Assembly (NCBI GenBank): GCA_900541355.1 | Contig: UQJU01000011.1 | Span: 1-35,289, forward strand | Origin: Candidatus Avelusimicrobium fimicolum | GTDB lineage: Bacteria > Elusimicrobiota > Elusimicrobia > Elusimicrobiales > Elusimicrobiaceae | DNA length: 35,289 nucleotides | Direction of reading: 5' to 3' | Part shown: positions 22,275 to 30,368 of the stretch, piece by piece | How positions within the stretch are numbered: the first letter of the stretch is position 1 | Layout of the letters: every line of letters starts with the position of its first letter | Made by a program: the position numbers and the translations under genes | Notes under the pieces: model-generated | The model's database searches: none | What the model was told of the DNA's origin: nothing | Seen by the model: only the letters and a program-made list of their open reading frames with translations

Positions 22275-24014
22275 ATGCAAAAAGAACAATTTGTTACTAT
22301 TGAAGGCAAAAGAGTCCCTATTGAGGGAGAAAAAAACCTGTTGGAATTAGTGCGCAAGGCTAATTTTAATATTATGACGTTTTGCTACCACCCCGAACTG
22401 GCCGCCTACGGCGCGTGCCGCCTGTGTTTGGTAGAGGTAGAAGGGATGGGCATTGTGGCCTCGTGTACGGTAGCCCCCAAAGACGGGATGAAAGTGCGCG
22501 TAAACAGCGACGAAATCCGCCATTTGCGCCGCATTAATTTGGAACTACTTTTGTCGTCGGGCAACCACGATTGCACATTATGCAGCAAATCTAATAATTG
22601 CAAATTGCAGAAATTGGCCAAGGATATGGACGTAACGGAAATCCGCTTTAAATCTAAAAAGTTGGACAGCCATAAAGATGCCACTTCCGCTGCCTTGGTT
22701 CGCGACCACAGTAAGTGTATTTTGTGCGGAAACTGTGTGCGTATTTGTAACGAGGTGCAGGGCATCGGCGCCATTGATTTTGCGTTCCGCGGTTTCCGCT
22801 CCAAAATCGCCACGGCTTTTAATAAAGAATTGGGGCAGAGCCACGAGTGCGTTTCCTGCGGACAATGTGCCCGCGTATGCCCGACGGGTGCGTTAATGCC
22901 TAATTCTTCGGAAATAGAAGCCGTTTTTAAAGCGATTAATAACCCCCATAAAAAGGTGGCAGTTCATATTGCTCCTGCGGTGCGTGTGGGGCTGGGAGAA
23001 ATCTTCGGCCTGCCGCAAGGGCAAAATGTGGACGGGAAAATTGCCGCCGCTTTGCGTATGCTGGGGTTTGACTATGTGTATGATACGGCCTTTGCGGCAG
23101 ATTTAACGATTTTGGAGGAAGCCACCGAATTTTTGGAACGCTTTAAAAAAGGAGTTAATTTACCGCAATTTACCAGTTGTTGCCCGGCGTGGGTGAATTA
23201 TGTGGAAAAATTTGCGCCTGAGTTTATTCCTAATTTATCTACGGCCCGTTCCCCTATGCAAATGATGGGACCGGTGTTGAAAGCCGATTTTGAGGATAAA
23301 GGTGGCAAGCGCGAGGATTTAATTGTGGTTGCCGTAATGCCTTGTTCGGCCAAAAAGTCCGAAGCCAAGCGCGGCGAGTTTTATGTGGACAACAATCCCG
23401 ATACCGATTATGTGGTAACCACGGTGGGATTGGCGCGTATGATTAAAGAGGCGGGTATTGATTTTGTAAACCTAGAAAACGAGTGGTTTGATATGCCTTT
23501 TGGTTCCAAAACGGGGGCTGGTGTCATTTTTGGTGCTTCCGGCGGTGTAATGGAAGCCGCTTTGCGTTATGCCTTGGCAGAATTGGACCCGGCCAATGCG
23601 CGCAGCGTTAAGTTTTCAAGCCTGCGCAAAAGCAGTGTGTTTAAAGAAAAGACAGTAGAAGTTGGCGAAGTGAAAATCCGCACTGCCGTAGTGAGCGGTT
23701 TAAAAAATGCCCGCAAACTCTTGGACGATATTAAAGCCGGTAAGGACCATTACGATTTTATTGAAGTGATGTCCTGCCAAGGCGGATGTGTAGCGGGAGC
23801 GGGCCAGCCGCAGTTTGACGGATGGGCTCCCCGTAAAAAACGTGCCGAAGGCCTGTATCAAGAAGATACAGAACTGGCATACAAGTCGCAGGATAACAGC
23901 GGTGTCAATGCATTGTACGGCCGTATTTTGGATAAAGTGGGCGGCCCTCTGGCGCATAAATTGCTTCATACGCACTATCACGACAAGAAAGACCGCACCG
24001 GCCAACAAAAATAA
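22275..24014 (+). CDS. hydA: [FeFe]-hydrogenase catalytic subunit HydA
   Basis: 579 residues. N-terminal [2Fe-2S] domain (Cys37, Cys48, Cys51, Cys64), a His-Cys3 [4Fe-4S] site (HDCTLCSKSNNC, 98-109), and two [4Fe-4S] clusters (CILCGNCVRIC from 148; CVSCGQCARVCP from 192). H-cluster motifs are TSCCPAWVNYVEKF (about 301-314), MPCSAKKSEAKR (about 356-367) and MSCQGGCVAGAGQP (about 498-511). The C-terminus carries the small-subunit-like segment (LYGRILDKVGGPLAHKLLHTHY). It makes or consumes H2 in the cytoplasm. All ligating cysteines are present. Maturation genes hydEFG are not in the window. The length is close to HndD-like subunits and lacks the extra C-terminal [2Fe-2S] domain of the longest Thermotoga form. 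Confidence 0.96.
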   Translation: MQKEQFVTIEGKRVPIEGEKNLLELVRKANFNIMTFCYHPELAAYGACRLCLVEVEGMGIVASCTVAPKDGMKVRVNSDEIRHLRRINLELLLSSGNHDCTLCSKSNNCKLQKLAKDMDVTEIRFKSKKLDSHKDATSAALVRDHSKCILCGNCVRICNEVQGIGAIDFAFRGFRSKIATAFNKELGQSHECVSCGQCARVCPTGALMPNSSEIEAVFKAINNPHKKVAVHIAPAVRVGLGEIFGLPQGQNVDGKIAAALRMLGFDYVYDTAFAADLTILEEATEFLERFKKGVNLPQFTSCCPAWVNYVEKFAPEFIPNLSTARSPMQMMGPVLKADFEDKGGKREDLIVVAVMPCSAKKSEAKRGEFYVDNNPDTDYVVTTVGLARMIKEAGIDFVNLENEWFDMPFGSKTGAGVIFGASGGVMEAALRYALAELDPANARSVKFSSLRKSSVFKEKTVEVGEVKIRTAVVSGLKNARKLLDDIKAGKDHYDFIEVMSCQGGCVAGAGQPQFDGWAPRKKRAEGLYQEDTELAYKSQDNSGVNALYGRILDKVGGPLAHKLLHTHYHDKKDRTGQQK

Positions 24015-24033
24015 ACAGAGCCTTATGATATGA

Positions 24034-24074
24034 AAAACACCCGGAACGGAATGACTCCGCTCCGGGTGTTTTAC
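24034..24074 (+). terminator. Rho-independent terminator of the hydCBA operon
   Basis: 12-bp perfect stem AAAACACCCGGA/TCCGGGTGTTTT (24034-24045/24061-24072), with a second small pairing in the loop (CGGA/TCCG). It begins 20 bp after the hydA stop and shows that the EamA gene must start after it. Confidence 0.9.
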
Positions 24075-24093
24075 GCCCGCGCGGCAAGTAAGA

Positions 24094-24107
24094 TAGAATA
24101 TATATAT
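24094..24107 (+). promoter_or_regulatory. -10 box giving a leaderless EamA transcript
   Basis: TAGAAT (24094-24099) is followed by an 8-nt AT repeat and the ATG at 24108. No ribosome site is present. A -35 is not clear (TTTACG at 24070-24075 is 18 bp away). Confidence 0.45.
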
Positions 24108-25055
24108 ATGTTTAACTGGAAAGGATTTATTTGCGGGGTGGTTACTTCGGCCACCTTCGGGCTGATTCCGCTGTTTACGCTGCCCCTTTTTGCAGACGGA
24201 CTGAACGTTCCGTCTATTTTGTGTTACCGTTTTTTATTGGCTGCTGTTTTAATGGGAGTTTTTATGGCAGGAACGGGGCGCGCCTTTAAGGTGAACCGCA
24301 AGGAGTTTGGCACATTGGCGGGGCTTAGCATTTTGTATATCGGCTCGGCTGTATTTTTGTTTTGGTCGTATCATTATTTAGCAAGCGGCATAGCCACGAC
24401 AATGATGTTCTTATACCCTGTTTTTGTTGCGCTTATTATGATTACGGTGTTTAAGGAGCGCAATTCTATTTGGACGATGCTCGCTATTTTACTGGCTGTC
24501 AGTGGGGTGGCCTTGCTTTCTTGGAACGGCAAAGGCGGCGGGGTGAGTTGGACGGGTATCGCGTTGGCGGTTTTGTCCGGCTTATCTTATGGGATATACA
24601 TTATTGCGGTTAATAAATCGTGTGTCAAGGATATGAGTTCCACTAAACTTACTTTTTATTTATTCGTTTTTACCGGCATTTTTTTAACGCTTGGTACGGT
24701 TTTATTAGGAAAATTCCAGGGGGTCGCTTCGCCGAAAGGCTGGACAAATTTACTGTTGCTTGCCGTTATCCCAACGGTTATTTCCAACATTACCTTGGTG
24801 GCGGCTATTAAGGCGATTGGTTCCACCTTTGCTTCCGTTTTGGGTGCTATGGAGCCGGTAACTGCTATGACGGTGGGAGTATGTGTGTTTGGAGAACCGT
24901 TTACGCGCACGACGTCTTTGGGGGTGGTGTTGATTATTTTTGCGGTTACTTTGGTGATTATGTCCCCGGCTTTGGAAAAGGGGTATCGTACAGGAAAATT
25001 TTTGTATATTACAAAGGTAAAGGGAATTCATCCCAATATTGTGCCGTATCATTAG
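24108..25055 (+). CDS. EamA/DMT-family transporter
   Basis: 315 residues, ten predicted membrane helices formed by two EamA repeats (about 5-140 and 150-290). Start 24108 (MFNWKGFICGVVTSATFG) is chosen because the longer frame from 24030 runs through the hydrogenase terminator. Typical features are FGLIPLFTLPLF and the paired YRFLLAAVLMGVF and SVLGAMEPVTAMTVGVCVFGE helices. DMT transporters export or import amino acids and other small metabolites; the substrate is not readable. No neighbour suggests one. The gene seems leaderless. Confidence 0.88.
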   Translation: MFNWKGFICGVVTSATFGLIPLFTLPLFADGLNVPSILCYRFLLAAVLMGVFMAGTGRAFKVNRKEFGTLAGLSILYIGSAVFLFWSYHYLASGIATTMMFLYPVFVALIMITVFKERNSIWTMLAILLAVSGVALLSWNGKGGGVSWTGIALAVLSGLSYGIYIIAVNKSCVKDMSSTKLTFYLFVFTGIFLTLGTVLLGKFQGVASPKGWTNLLLLAVIPTVISNITLVAAIKAIGSTFASVLGAMEPVTAMTVGVCVFGEPFTRTTSLGVVLIIFAVTLVIMSPALEKGYRTGKFLYITKVKGIHPNIVPYH

Positions 25056-25063
25056 CAGGTTTT

Positions 25064-25072
25064 TGCTACAAT
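25064..25072 (+). promoter_or_regulatory. Extended -10 promoter of the envelope operon
   Basis: TGCTACAAT (25064-25072) lies 22 nt before the ATG at 25095, with AAGGAG (25083-25088) as ribosome site. No good -35 is visible. It probably drives the genes from 25095 to 30211. Confidence 0.45.
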
Positions 25073-25094
25073 ATAAAAAAATAAAGGAGAAATT

Positions 25095-25535
25095 ATGGGA
25101 CGTAACGGTTCTATTCATACAATCGTTTTAGTGTTGGTAATGCTGATAGGTTTTGGTGCGGCCTTAGGTTGGCCTCAGTACGAAAAACACCGCACGATTG
25201 CCGCCGCGCAAAAAGCATTAGACATTGGTAAATCCCTGGCATTTGCCGAGGCTTCTTATAAAGAGCATTATAAAGCCTATACGCCGGATTTTGAACTGTT
25301 GGGCGCAGACTTGCCTTGTCCGGTGGAGCGCGTGGAGGGGAAAATAGAAATGGTATGCAGTGATTATACCTTTTCGCTTGCGGAGGGGAATTTGGTGCGT
25401 GTAGCGCATAAAAATTATCCCAAGTGGTTTGATATTAATATAGACCAAGGCTCTATTGATTGTTCTCACGAGGAAGGTTCTCTGGTCGGTCAGCACATAT
25501 GCGACCGGGTAAATTTGTCAAATTCTAAAAATTAA
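25095..25535 (+). CDS. Pilin-like membrane protein without a prepilin cleavage motif
   Basis: 146 residues. One N-terminal membrane helix (about 8-26, IHTIVLVLVMLIGFGAALG) is followed by WPQYEKHRTIAAAQKALDIGKSLAFAEASYKEHYKAYTPDF. This parallels the pilin pattern LPQY..A..KSR....I...AQE.YY...G.YT.DF. The GFTLIE prepilin site and Glu+5 are absent, so it is probably not processed or assembled as a normal pilin. The C-terminal region has four cysteines. It heads the lipoprotein operon, 9 bp before the lpoB-like gene. Role unknown; it may be a fixed membrane anchor derived from a pilin. Confidence 0.6.
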   Translation: MGRNGSIHTIVLVLVMLIGFGAALGWPQYEKHRTIAAAQKALDIGKSLAFAEASYKEHYKAYTPDFELLGADLPCPVERVEGKIEMVCSDYTFSLAEGNLVRVAHKNYPKWFDINIDQGSIDCSHEEGSLVGQHICDRVNLSNSKN

Positions 25536-25544
25536 GGAGAAAAT

Positions 25545-26135
25545 ATGAAGAAACTCTTATTAGTCTTTTTGGCTTTGCCGCTATTATTTGCCTGCTCTCC
25601 CAGCGTAAAACGTGTGGAGACCAATTTGGTGAAAGATGTTAGCGGCGGTTGGAACGATACGGACGCACAAATGGTAGCGCAGGAAATGATTACCGATTGT
25701 TTGCAGGGCGGCTGGTATAACCGCTATTTAACACGCAAGGGCAAAGAACCTGTGGTGATTGTCGGCACGGTAACAAATAACACAATGGAACATATCAATA
25801 CGGGGGTGTTCGTGGAGGAAATCCAACGCGCTCTTATTAATTCGGCTAAGGTGGATTTTGTGGCGTCCTCTACGGAGCGGGGCGAAATTCGCACGGAGCG
25901 TTTGGAGCAGGATGAATTTGCTTCCGAAGCAACGCGTAAGGCGTTTGGCAAGGAAGTCGGGGCCGACTTTATGTTAAGCGGGGTTTTAAATTCCGTAGTG
26001 GATAAGTCCGGCAGTAAAGCCTTGGTGTTTTATCAGGTAAATATGAAACTGATTAACATTGAAACGAACCAAATTGTCTGGAACGGACAAAAGCAGATTA
26101 AAAAATACGTTAAACGCAGTAAAGTAACCTGGTAG
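25545..26135 (+). CDS. lpoB: LpoB-like lipoprotein (penicillin-binding protein activator)
   Basis: 196 residues. Lipoprotein signal with lipobox LLFAC (Cys17), then the LpoB signature DVSGGWNDTDAQMVAQEM (about 31-48), VVIVGTVTNNTMEHINTGVF and a C-terminal YQVNMKLINIETNQIVWNG strand pair. LpoB activates peptidoglycan synthases from the outer membrane in E. coli; orthologues in other phyla share the fold, but the role there is less certain. It is followed 4 bp later by a COG3014 protein and then an LPP20-type lipoprotein, a trio often clustered together. AAGGAG precedes the ATG. Confidence 0.87.
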   Translation: MKKLLLVFLALPLLFACSPSVKRVETNLVKDVSGGWNDTDAQMVAQEMITDCLQGGWYNRYLTRKGKEPVVIVGTVTNNTMEHINTGVFVEEIQRALINSAKVDFVASSTERGEIRTERLEQDEFASEATRKAFGKEVGADFMLSGVLNSVVDKSGSKALVFYQVNMKLINIETNQIVWNGQKQIKKYVKRSKVTW

Positions 26136-26139
26136 TTTT

Positions 26140-27453
26140 ATGAAGAAGGCGCGTGCATTTTGTTTGGGGCTGGTCTTGTTTTGCTCCGCTTGTGCGGCGC
26201 CTTCTTTGCGTTTTAAAACAGAAGTAAATAAATTGGTCTCTGCGGGGCAGTTTAAACAGGCGGAGGCGCAAATCCTTTCCAAACAAAATAAGTATTACAA
26301 AAAGAAGGATGCCACCCTCTTTTATTTGGACCGCGCTTCCCTTTTGCACGATGCCGGACAGCCCGCCGAAAGCGACGCGTTGTTTGCCTCGGCACAAGAA
26401 TATATAGATGACTTGTATGCTAAAAGCATTACCGGTTCCCTGGGCCGTTTTGTGATTAACGATTTAACCGCGCCGTATTACGCGGCTAATTACGAGCACG
26501 CCCTTACTTATTATTACCGCGCCGTAAATTTTTTGGAGCAGGGAAACTTGTCTGCCGCCGCAATAGAAATGCGCCGGGCTGTTTTCTTTTTGGATGAGTT
26601 GCGCGGCACCAAAAGCACCGGATATAACGACGACCCTTTTGTACAATATTTTGCCAGTTTGATTTTTGAATCAGTAGGCCAGCGTTCGGATGCGCGCATT
26701 TGCCGCCAAAATGCCCAAAATGCTTATGCGCGTTTAGGGGATAAGTTAAAAATCGTAATGCCGGAATTTTCGGTTCCCGCTGATGCCAATTCTTTCGGTG
26801 AAGTGATTTTTCTACACTATAATGGGTTGTTGCCTCTTAAAAAAACGCAAACGATTCAGGTGGCTTGGGATAAGGCCTTGGTGATGGCTTCCTCTCCGGC
26901 GGAAACTGCGGAACAGGTCGCGCCCGAAGTGCAAAACGCCCTTATGGCGGGACTTTACGGTTCGGCGGTAACACTTTCTTTTCCGGAGTTGGAAAACCAA
27001 CCCTACCGGGTGGCATCTTCGTGGGTGTTGGCCGGCGGGCAAGTTTATACAACGCAAAAAGCGGCAGATTTTGCCGCACTCGCCAAATTGGATTTAGAAG
27101 AAAAAATGCCCGGTATTTTATTCCGTACGGCTACGCGCGCGGTGGTAAAAGAAGTTGCCGCCGTTCAGGCGCGCCAAGCGGCAGCGTCGGCGGCGGATAA
27201 CAGCGCGGCTGGCGACTTGGCAGGGCTGTTTGTCAGCGCGTTGGGGGCCGCCTTGGAAAAGGCCGATACCCGCCAATGGTTCACCTTGCCTGCTGAGGTG
27301 CGTATGACGCGGATTTTTGTCTTGCCGGGTAATCAAAATATCAGGGTGTTGTTTCGGGACGGAAATGGTAATATAATAGGAGAACATACCTTTGAAAATG
27401 TAAATGTGCCACGCGGAGGGCGGGTGTTTTTGCACTACCGTACGGCTTATTAG
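26140..27453 (+). CDS. COG3014-family lipoprotein with TPR-like N-terminus
   Basis: 437 residues. Lipobox FCSAC (Cys19). Residues about 30-220 are helical TPR-like repeats (AGQFKQAEAQILSKQNKYY, HALTYYYRAVNFLEQGNLSA, IEMRRAVFFLDELRG). The C-terminal half is beta-rich (FGEVIFLHYNGLLPLKKTQT, VFLHYRTAY). These match the COG3014 pattern as remembered. Function is not established; the gene is usually next to lpoB and LPP20-like lipoproteins, suggesting an outer-membrane assembly or peptidoglycan-linked role. No catalytic motif is visible. Confidence 0.75.
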   Translation: MKKARAFCLGLVLFCSACAAPSLRFKTEVNKLVSAGQFKQAEAQILSKQNKYYKKKDATLFYLDRASLLHDAGQPAESDALFASAQEYIDDLYAKSITGSLGRFVINDLTAPYYAANYEHALTYYYRAVNFLEQGNLSAAAIEMRRAVFFLDELRGTKSTGYNDDPFVQYFASLIFESVGQRSDARICRQNAQNAYARLGDKLKIVMPEFSVPADANSFGEVIFLHYNGLLPLKKTQTIQVAWDKALVMASSPAETAEQVAPEVQNALMAGLYGSAVTLSFPELENQPYRVASSWVLAGGQVYTTQKAADFAALAKLDLEEKMPGILFRTATRAVVKEVAAVQARQAAASAADNSAAGDLAGLFVSALGAALEKADTRQWFTLPAEVRMTRIFVLPGNQNIRVLFRDGNGNIIGEHTFENVNVPRGGRVFLHYRTAY

Positions 27454-27461
27454 AGGGAACT

Positions 27462-28400
27462 ATGAAAAAAATGATTATGATGTGTGCCGCAGCGTTCTTA
27501 TTAAGTGCGTGCGCGGGTATGAATAAAAACACGGTCAATTATCAAATGTCCAAATATGATTCGGCTAAATACTATGTGGTAGCCGGAGAGGGAATGAGCA
27601 AAAACGAGGCCGCACAAAATGCGCTTACCAATATGCAGCGCGAAATGGTGCAGAATGCCCCAGCCGCCGCCGACCAAGGGGTCGTTCCGGATTTAATTGC
27701 CAATGCCGACGTGGAAAAAGTGTGGCGGGATGCGGACGTGTCCGCCAAGCATTATTACGCGCTTGCGGTTTTACCGCGTGAAAAAGCACGTAAAGTGCTT
27801 ACTCCGTTATTAGACCAAACTGATGCTAAACTGGCGGGGTTATCTGCCCAGTTTTCTGCGCCCGCACAACCGCTTGCCGATTTAAAGATAGCCTTTAAAA
27901 TGCAACCGCTTATTTCCCGCCGTGCGGCGCTGGATGATATGTACCAGTTTTTAGATGCGGGGCAACAGGCGTATGAGGCAGAAAAATTTTCCGCTTATAA
28001 AGATGTGCTTAAAGAAAAAATGGCCGCTGTCTTAGTGGCGGTTGAAGTGGAAGGAGTGGAAAGCGAAGTAATGGTAACTTATGTGGTAGATGCCCTCAAC
28101 CAAATGGGGCTGGGAGTGGCGGATGCCGCTAACGGGAGTGAAGCGGTGCTCGTTAAAATTATCACAGAGGTTGACGGTTACGACTCCCAAAAAGTTCAAG
28201 GGCTTGTGTGGTGTTCCAGCGGGGCTTCGGTCAGTTTGGTGGATGTGGCGCGGGGGGCAACTTTTTCCCGCTTTAACGTACACGAACGGGCGGGCACTTC
28301 CCGTGCGGCAGATTCCCAACGCCAGAGTATGCAGAGCGTGGGGGAACAGGCGGCCAGACAGATTACCGCCCGGTTGGAAGCCTACTTAAAAACCAAATAG
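27462..28400 (+). CDS. LPP20-like lipoprotein
   Basis: 312 residues. Lipobox LLSAC (Cys17). The segment YYVVAGEGMSKNEAAQNALTNMQREM (about 37-62) has the pattern of LPP20-type repeats, with a following DVSAKHYYALAVLPREKARKVL strand-helix. The later half (about 180-312) is a second alpha/beta domain ending in a long helix (AARQITARLEAYLKTK). It is the third lipoprotein in the lpoB-COG3014-LPP20 cluster. Function unknown; an outer-membrane-attached scaffold is likely. Confidence 0.7.
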   Translation: MKKMIMMCAAAFLLSACAGMNKNTVNYQMSKYDSAKYYVVAGEGMSKNEAAQNALTNMQREMVQNAPAAADQGVVPDLIANADVEKVWRDADVSAKHYYALAVLPREKARKVLTPLLDQTDAKLAGLSAQFSAPAQPLADLKIAFKMQPLISRRAALDDMYQFLDAGQQAYEAEKFSAYKDVLKEKMAAVLVAVEVEGVESEVMVTYVVDALNQMGLGVADAANGSEAVLVKIITEVDGYDSQKVQGLVWCSSGASVSLVDVARGATFSRFNVHERAGTSRAADSQRQSMQSVGEQAARQITARLEAYLKTK

Positions 28401-28409
28401 GAGATAATA

Positions 28410-29108
28410 ATGAAAAAACTGTTAGTATTCGTTTTGTTATGTGCGCCGGTGTTGGCTTTGGCGCAGCAGGCGGCAACCGATAAACCGGCTGATACCGCCG
28501 CCGTGGAGGACCCGGCCGAACGCAATAAAATGCTTTATTCGCTTGGGTTTTTGTTGGGGGACAATTTAAAACGCCAGTTAATCTTGGATAACGAGGACGA
28601 TTACAAAGCCCTTTCCCAAGGTATGCGCGACAGTCTGCTTAACAAAAAAGCGCAAACGGACTTGGAAAAATACAAACCGCAAATCATTCAAAAATACCAG
28701 GATGATGCCAAAGCAATTTCCGCCAAGCGCCAGGCCGCCCAACAGGAATATATGGAAAATTTCCAAAAAGAAAAAGGAGTAAAAACCTTAGACAACGGCA
28801 CGATGATTAAACTCACCCGCGCGGGCAAGGGTAAAATGCCTAAGGCCGACAGCACCGTAAAGGTACATTATACGGGAACCTTGATAGACGGGACGAAATT
28901 TGACAGTTCCCGCGACCGCGGCGAAGCCTTTAAAACCCGCTTAACCGACGTAATTCCTTGTTGGACAAAGGCTGTCCAACAAATGAAACCCGGTGCGCGC
29001 GCCAAGGTTGTTTGCCCGGCGGATACGGCTTACGGCAACCGCCCGGTGGGTCAAATTCCGGCCAATTCGGCCTTGGTTTTTGATATTGAACTGCTGGATA
29101 TGGAATAA
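28410..29108 (+). CDS. Periplasmic FKBP-type peptidyl-prolyl cis-trans isomerase (FkpA/Mip-like)
   Basis: 232 residues. Signal peptide (MKKLLVFVLLCAPVLALAQ), N-terminal helical dimerisation domain (about 35-125; RNKMLYSLGFLLGDNLKRQ, QEYMENFQKEKGVKTL) and the C-terminal FKBP domain (about 130-232). The latter contains VKVHYTGTLIDGTKFDSS, the drug/proline-pocket residues WTKAVQQMKPG and PANSALVFDIELLD. It catalyses proline isomerisation and acts as a folding chaperone in the periplasm. Its stop overlaps the next start (TAATG). Its place after the lipoprotein trio fits envelope protein folding. Confidence 0.92.
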   Translation: MKKLLVFVLLCAPVLALAQQAATDKPADTAAVEDPAERNKMLYSLGFLLGDNLKRQLILDNEDDYKALSQGMRDSLLNKKAQTDLEKYKPQIIQKYQDDAKAISAKRQAAQQEYMENFQKEKGVKTLDNGTMIKLTRAGKGKMPKADSTVKVHYTGTLIDGTKFDSSRDRGEAFKTRLTDVIPCWTKAVQQMKPGARAKVVCPADTAYGNRPVGQIPANSALVFDIELLDME

Positions 29109-29680
29109 TGTCCAAGACCAGTTACGCTTTAATAGCGGTTATGGCGGCCGCGCTCCTGTATATGGGCGCGGCCCGCGTTTACCAAGTGTACGAACGCAAG
29201 GTGGCCGAGCGGGAAGCGGCGGCCGTTTCGGCATTTTCCTTTCAAAATGTACCTGTGTCCTTGGCGGCGCCGCAGGCCCAGCCTGTTAGTTATCCGGTGG
29301 CTTTTGAACCGGTGCCCGAAGATGTGTATTTGGAAGATGCTCCTTTAACCGAGGAACAGCAAATCAAACAGGCACAAGATACCATTGTGTCTATTTTAGA
29401 TGATTATAAAGATGACCCTAATATCCGCCAATTTAATCGTGCTCTGGCCGAGGCCACACAAGGTAAAGTGGATAATTTAGGCGTGCTCAGCGGGGATAAA
29501 TTAGCGCAGATTTTACAGGAAAATCCGCAAGTGGGGCAGATTGTATCAGAAAATATGAAGAACCCCGAATTTGCCAAAACGGTTCAGCAAATTTTTACAA
29601 ATCCCCAATTTATTGAAAGCGTAAAGCAACTGCAAGGGGCAAATTTGCAAAAAAACGTGAAAAAACAGGGGAAAATTTAG
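29108..29680 (+). CDS. Single-pass membrane protein of unknown function
   Basis: 190 residues. One N-terminal membrane helix (about 5-22), then a Pro/Ala-rich linker (about 45-80) and a helical C-terminal domain (about 85-175; QAQDTIVSILDDYKDDPNIRQF, DKLAQILQENPQVGQIVSEN). Repeated NPQ/NPEF motifs (NPQVG, NPEFA, NPQFIE) suggest short helical repeats. Not recognised as a known family. Overlaps the FKBP stop by one base and is followed by another single-pass protein. Confidence 0.6.
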   Translation: MSKTSYALIAVMAAALLYMGAARVYQVYERKVAEREAAAVSAFSFQNVPVSLAAPQAQPVSYPVAFEPVPEDVYLEDAPLTEEQQIKQAQDTIVSILDDYKDDPNIRQFNRALAEATQGKVDNLGVLSGDKLAQILQENPQVGQIVSENMKNPEFAKTVQQIFTNPQFIESVKQLQGANLQKNVKKQGKI

Positions 29681-29707
29681 TATTCTATAAGGGAATAGGA
29701 GGTCTTT

Positions 29708-30211
29708 GTGATTAAAATTTTTCTCAAAGCAGCCATTTTGGTTTTTATTATTTTAAGTATTTATTTTATTGTAAATCCCAGTGCGTGCTCTAACTTAATG
29801 ATGGGGCGCGTAACCAATTCGCCCGATACCGAGCCTCAGATTGCGCTGCCTGCCAGCACCGCTGACCATAGCGAAATGTTTATCCCGTCCGGCGACAAGC
29901 CGCTCCGCCAGAGCGCGAGCCAAGAGCAAAAGGTGGAAGGTATTACCGATACCAATTCTTTGGCAACGGATAATGCCGGGGTGGATTATTCCCAAGAGGA
30001 TATTGACTACGCTATCGCCAGCCGCTATGTGGAACTGGAAAACGAATATGCCCAGGCCAAAAAAACGACTAAGGACACGGCAAAGGAAATTTCCTATCAG
30101 GTAATGGACGATTTTGAACTGACTCCCGAAGAGTGGGAAGATTTCTTACAGCGCGCGACCAAGAGCAACTTATTTGATAAGGTCCGCCGCGACGTAGCCG
30201 CCGCTAAATAA
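29708..30211 (+). CDS. Single-pass membrane protein of unknown function (GTG start)
   Basis: 167 residues from GTG 29708, supported by AGGAGG 6 nt upstream. One membrane helix (about 6-24), an extended Ser/Thr/Pro region (about 35-95) and a charged helical end (about 98-167; DYAIASRYVELENEYAQAKK, LTPEEWEDFLQRATKSNLFD). No known family recognised. Its layout (N-terminal anchor, linker, helical end) resembles the preceding gene, so the two may work together; this is inference. Confidence 0.6.
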   Translation: MIKIFLKAAILVFIILSIYFIVNPSACSNLMMGRVTNSPDTEPQIALPASTADHSEMFIPSGDKPLRQSASQEQKVEGITDTNSLATDNAGVDYSQEDIDYAIASRYVELENEYAQAKKTTKDTAKEISYQVMDDFELTPEEWEDFLQRATKSNLFDKVRRDVAAAK

Positions 30212-30228
30212 AAATCTAATTGTTCTAT

Positions 30229-30263
30229 AAAACGCCGCTTCTGTTTGCAGGAGCGGCGTTTTT
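30229..30263 (+). terminator. Terminator at the end of the envelope operon
   Basis: 11-bp perfect stem AAAACGCCGCT/AGCGGCGTTTT (30229-30239/30252-30262) with a 12-nt loop, then T. Confidence 0.85.
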
Positions 30264-30279
30264 GCGTGCTTCTTAACAA

Positions 30280-30322
30280 CCAAAACATACAGCAACAGCC
30301 CCCGGTTTTGGCGGGGGCTGTT
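30280..30322 (-). terminator. Terminator at the end of the minus-strand AI-2E operon
   Basis: On the minus strand, an 11-bp stem AACAGCCCCCG/CGGGGGCTGTT (30294-30304/30312-30322) with a 7-nt loop, followed by GTATGTTTTGG. It lies 46 bp after the AI-2E-family stop. Confidence 0.65.
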
Positions 30323-30368
30323 AATGGTGTAAAATGCGGGCTAAAACACAACGGTTTTATTGCTTGTA

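Noticed and set aside
24030..24107. Upstream start for the EamA gene
   Set aside because: The stretch contains the hydrogenase operon terminator and a -10 box; the membrane protein begins naturally at 24108.
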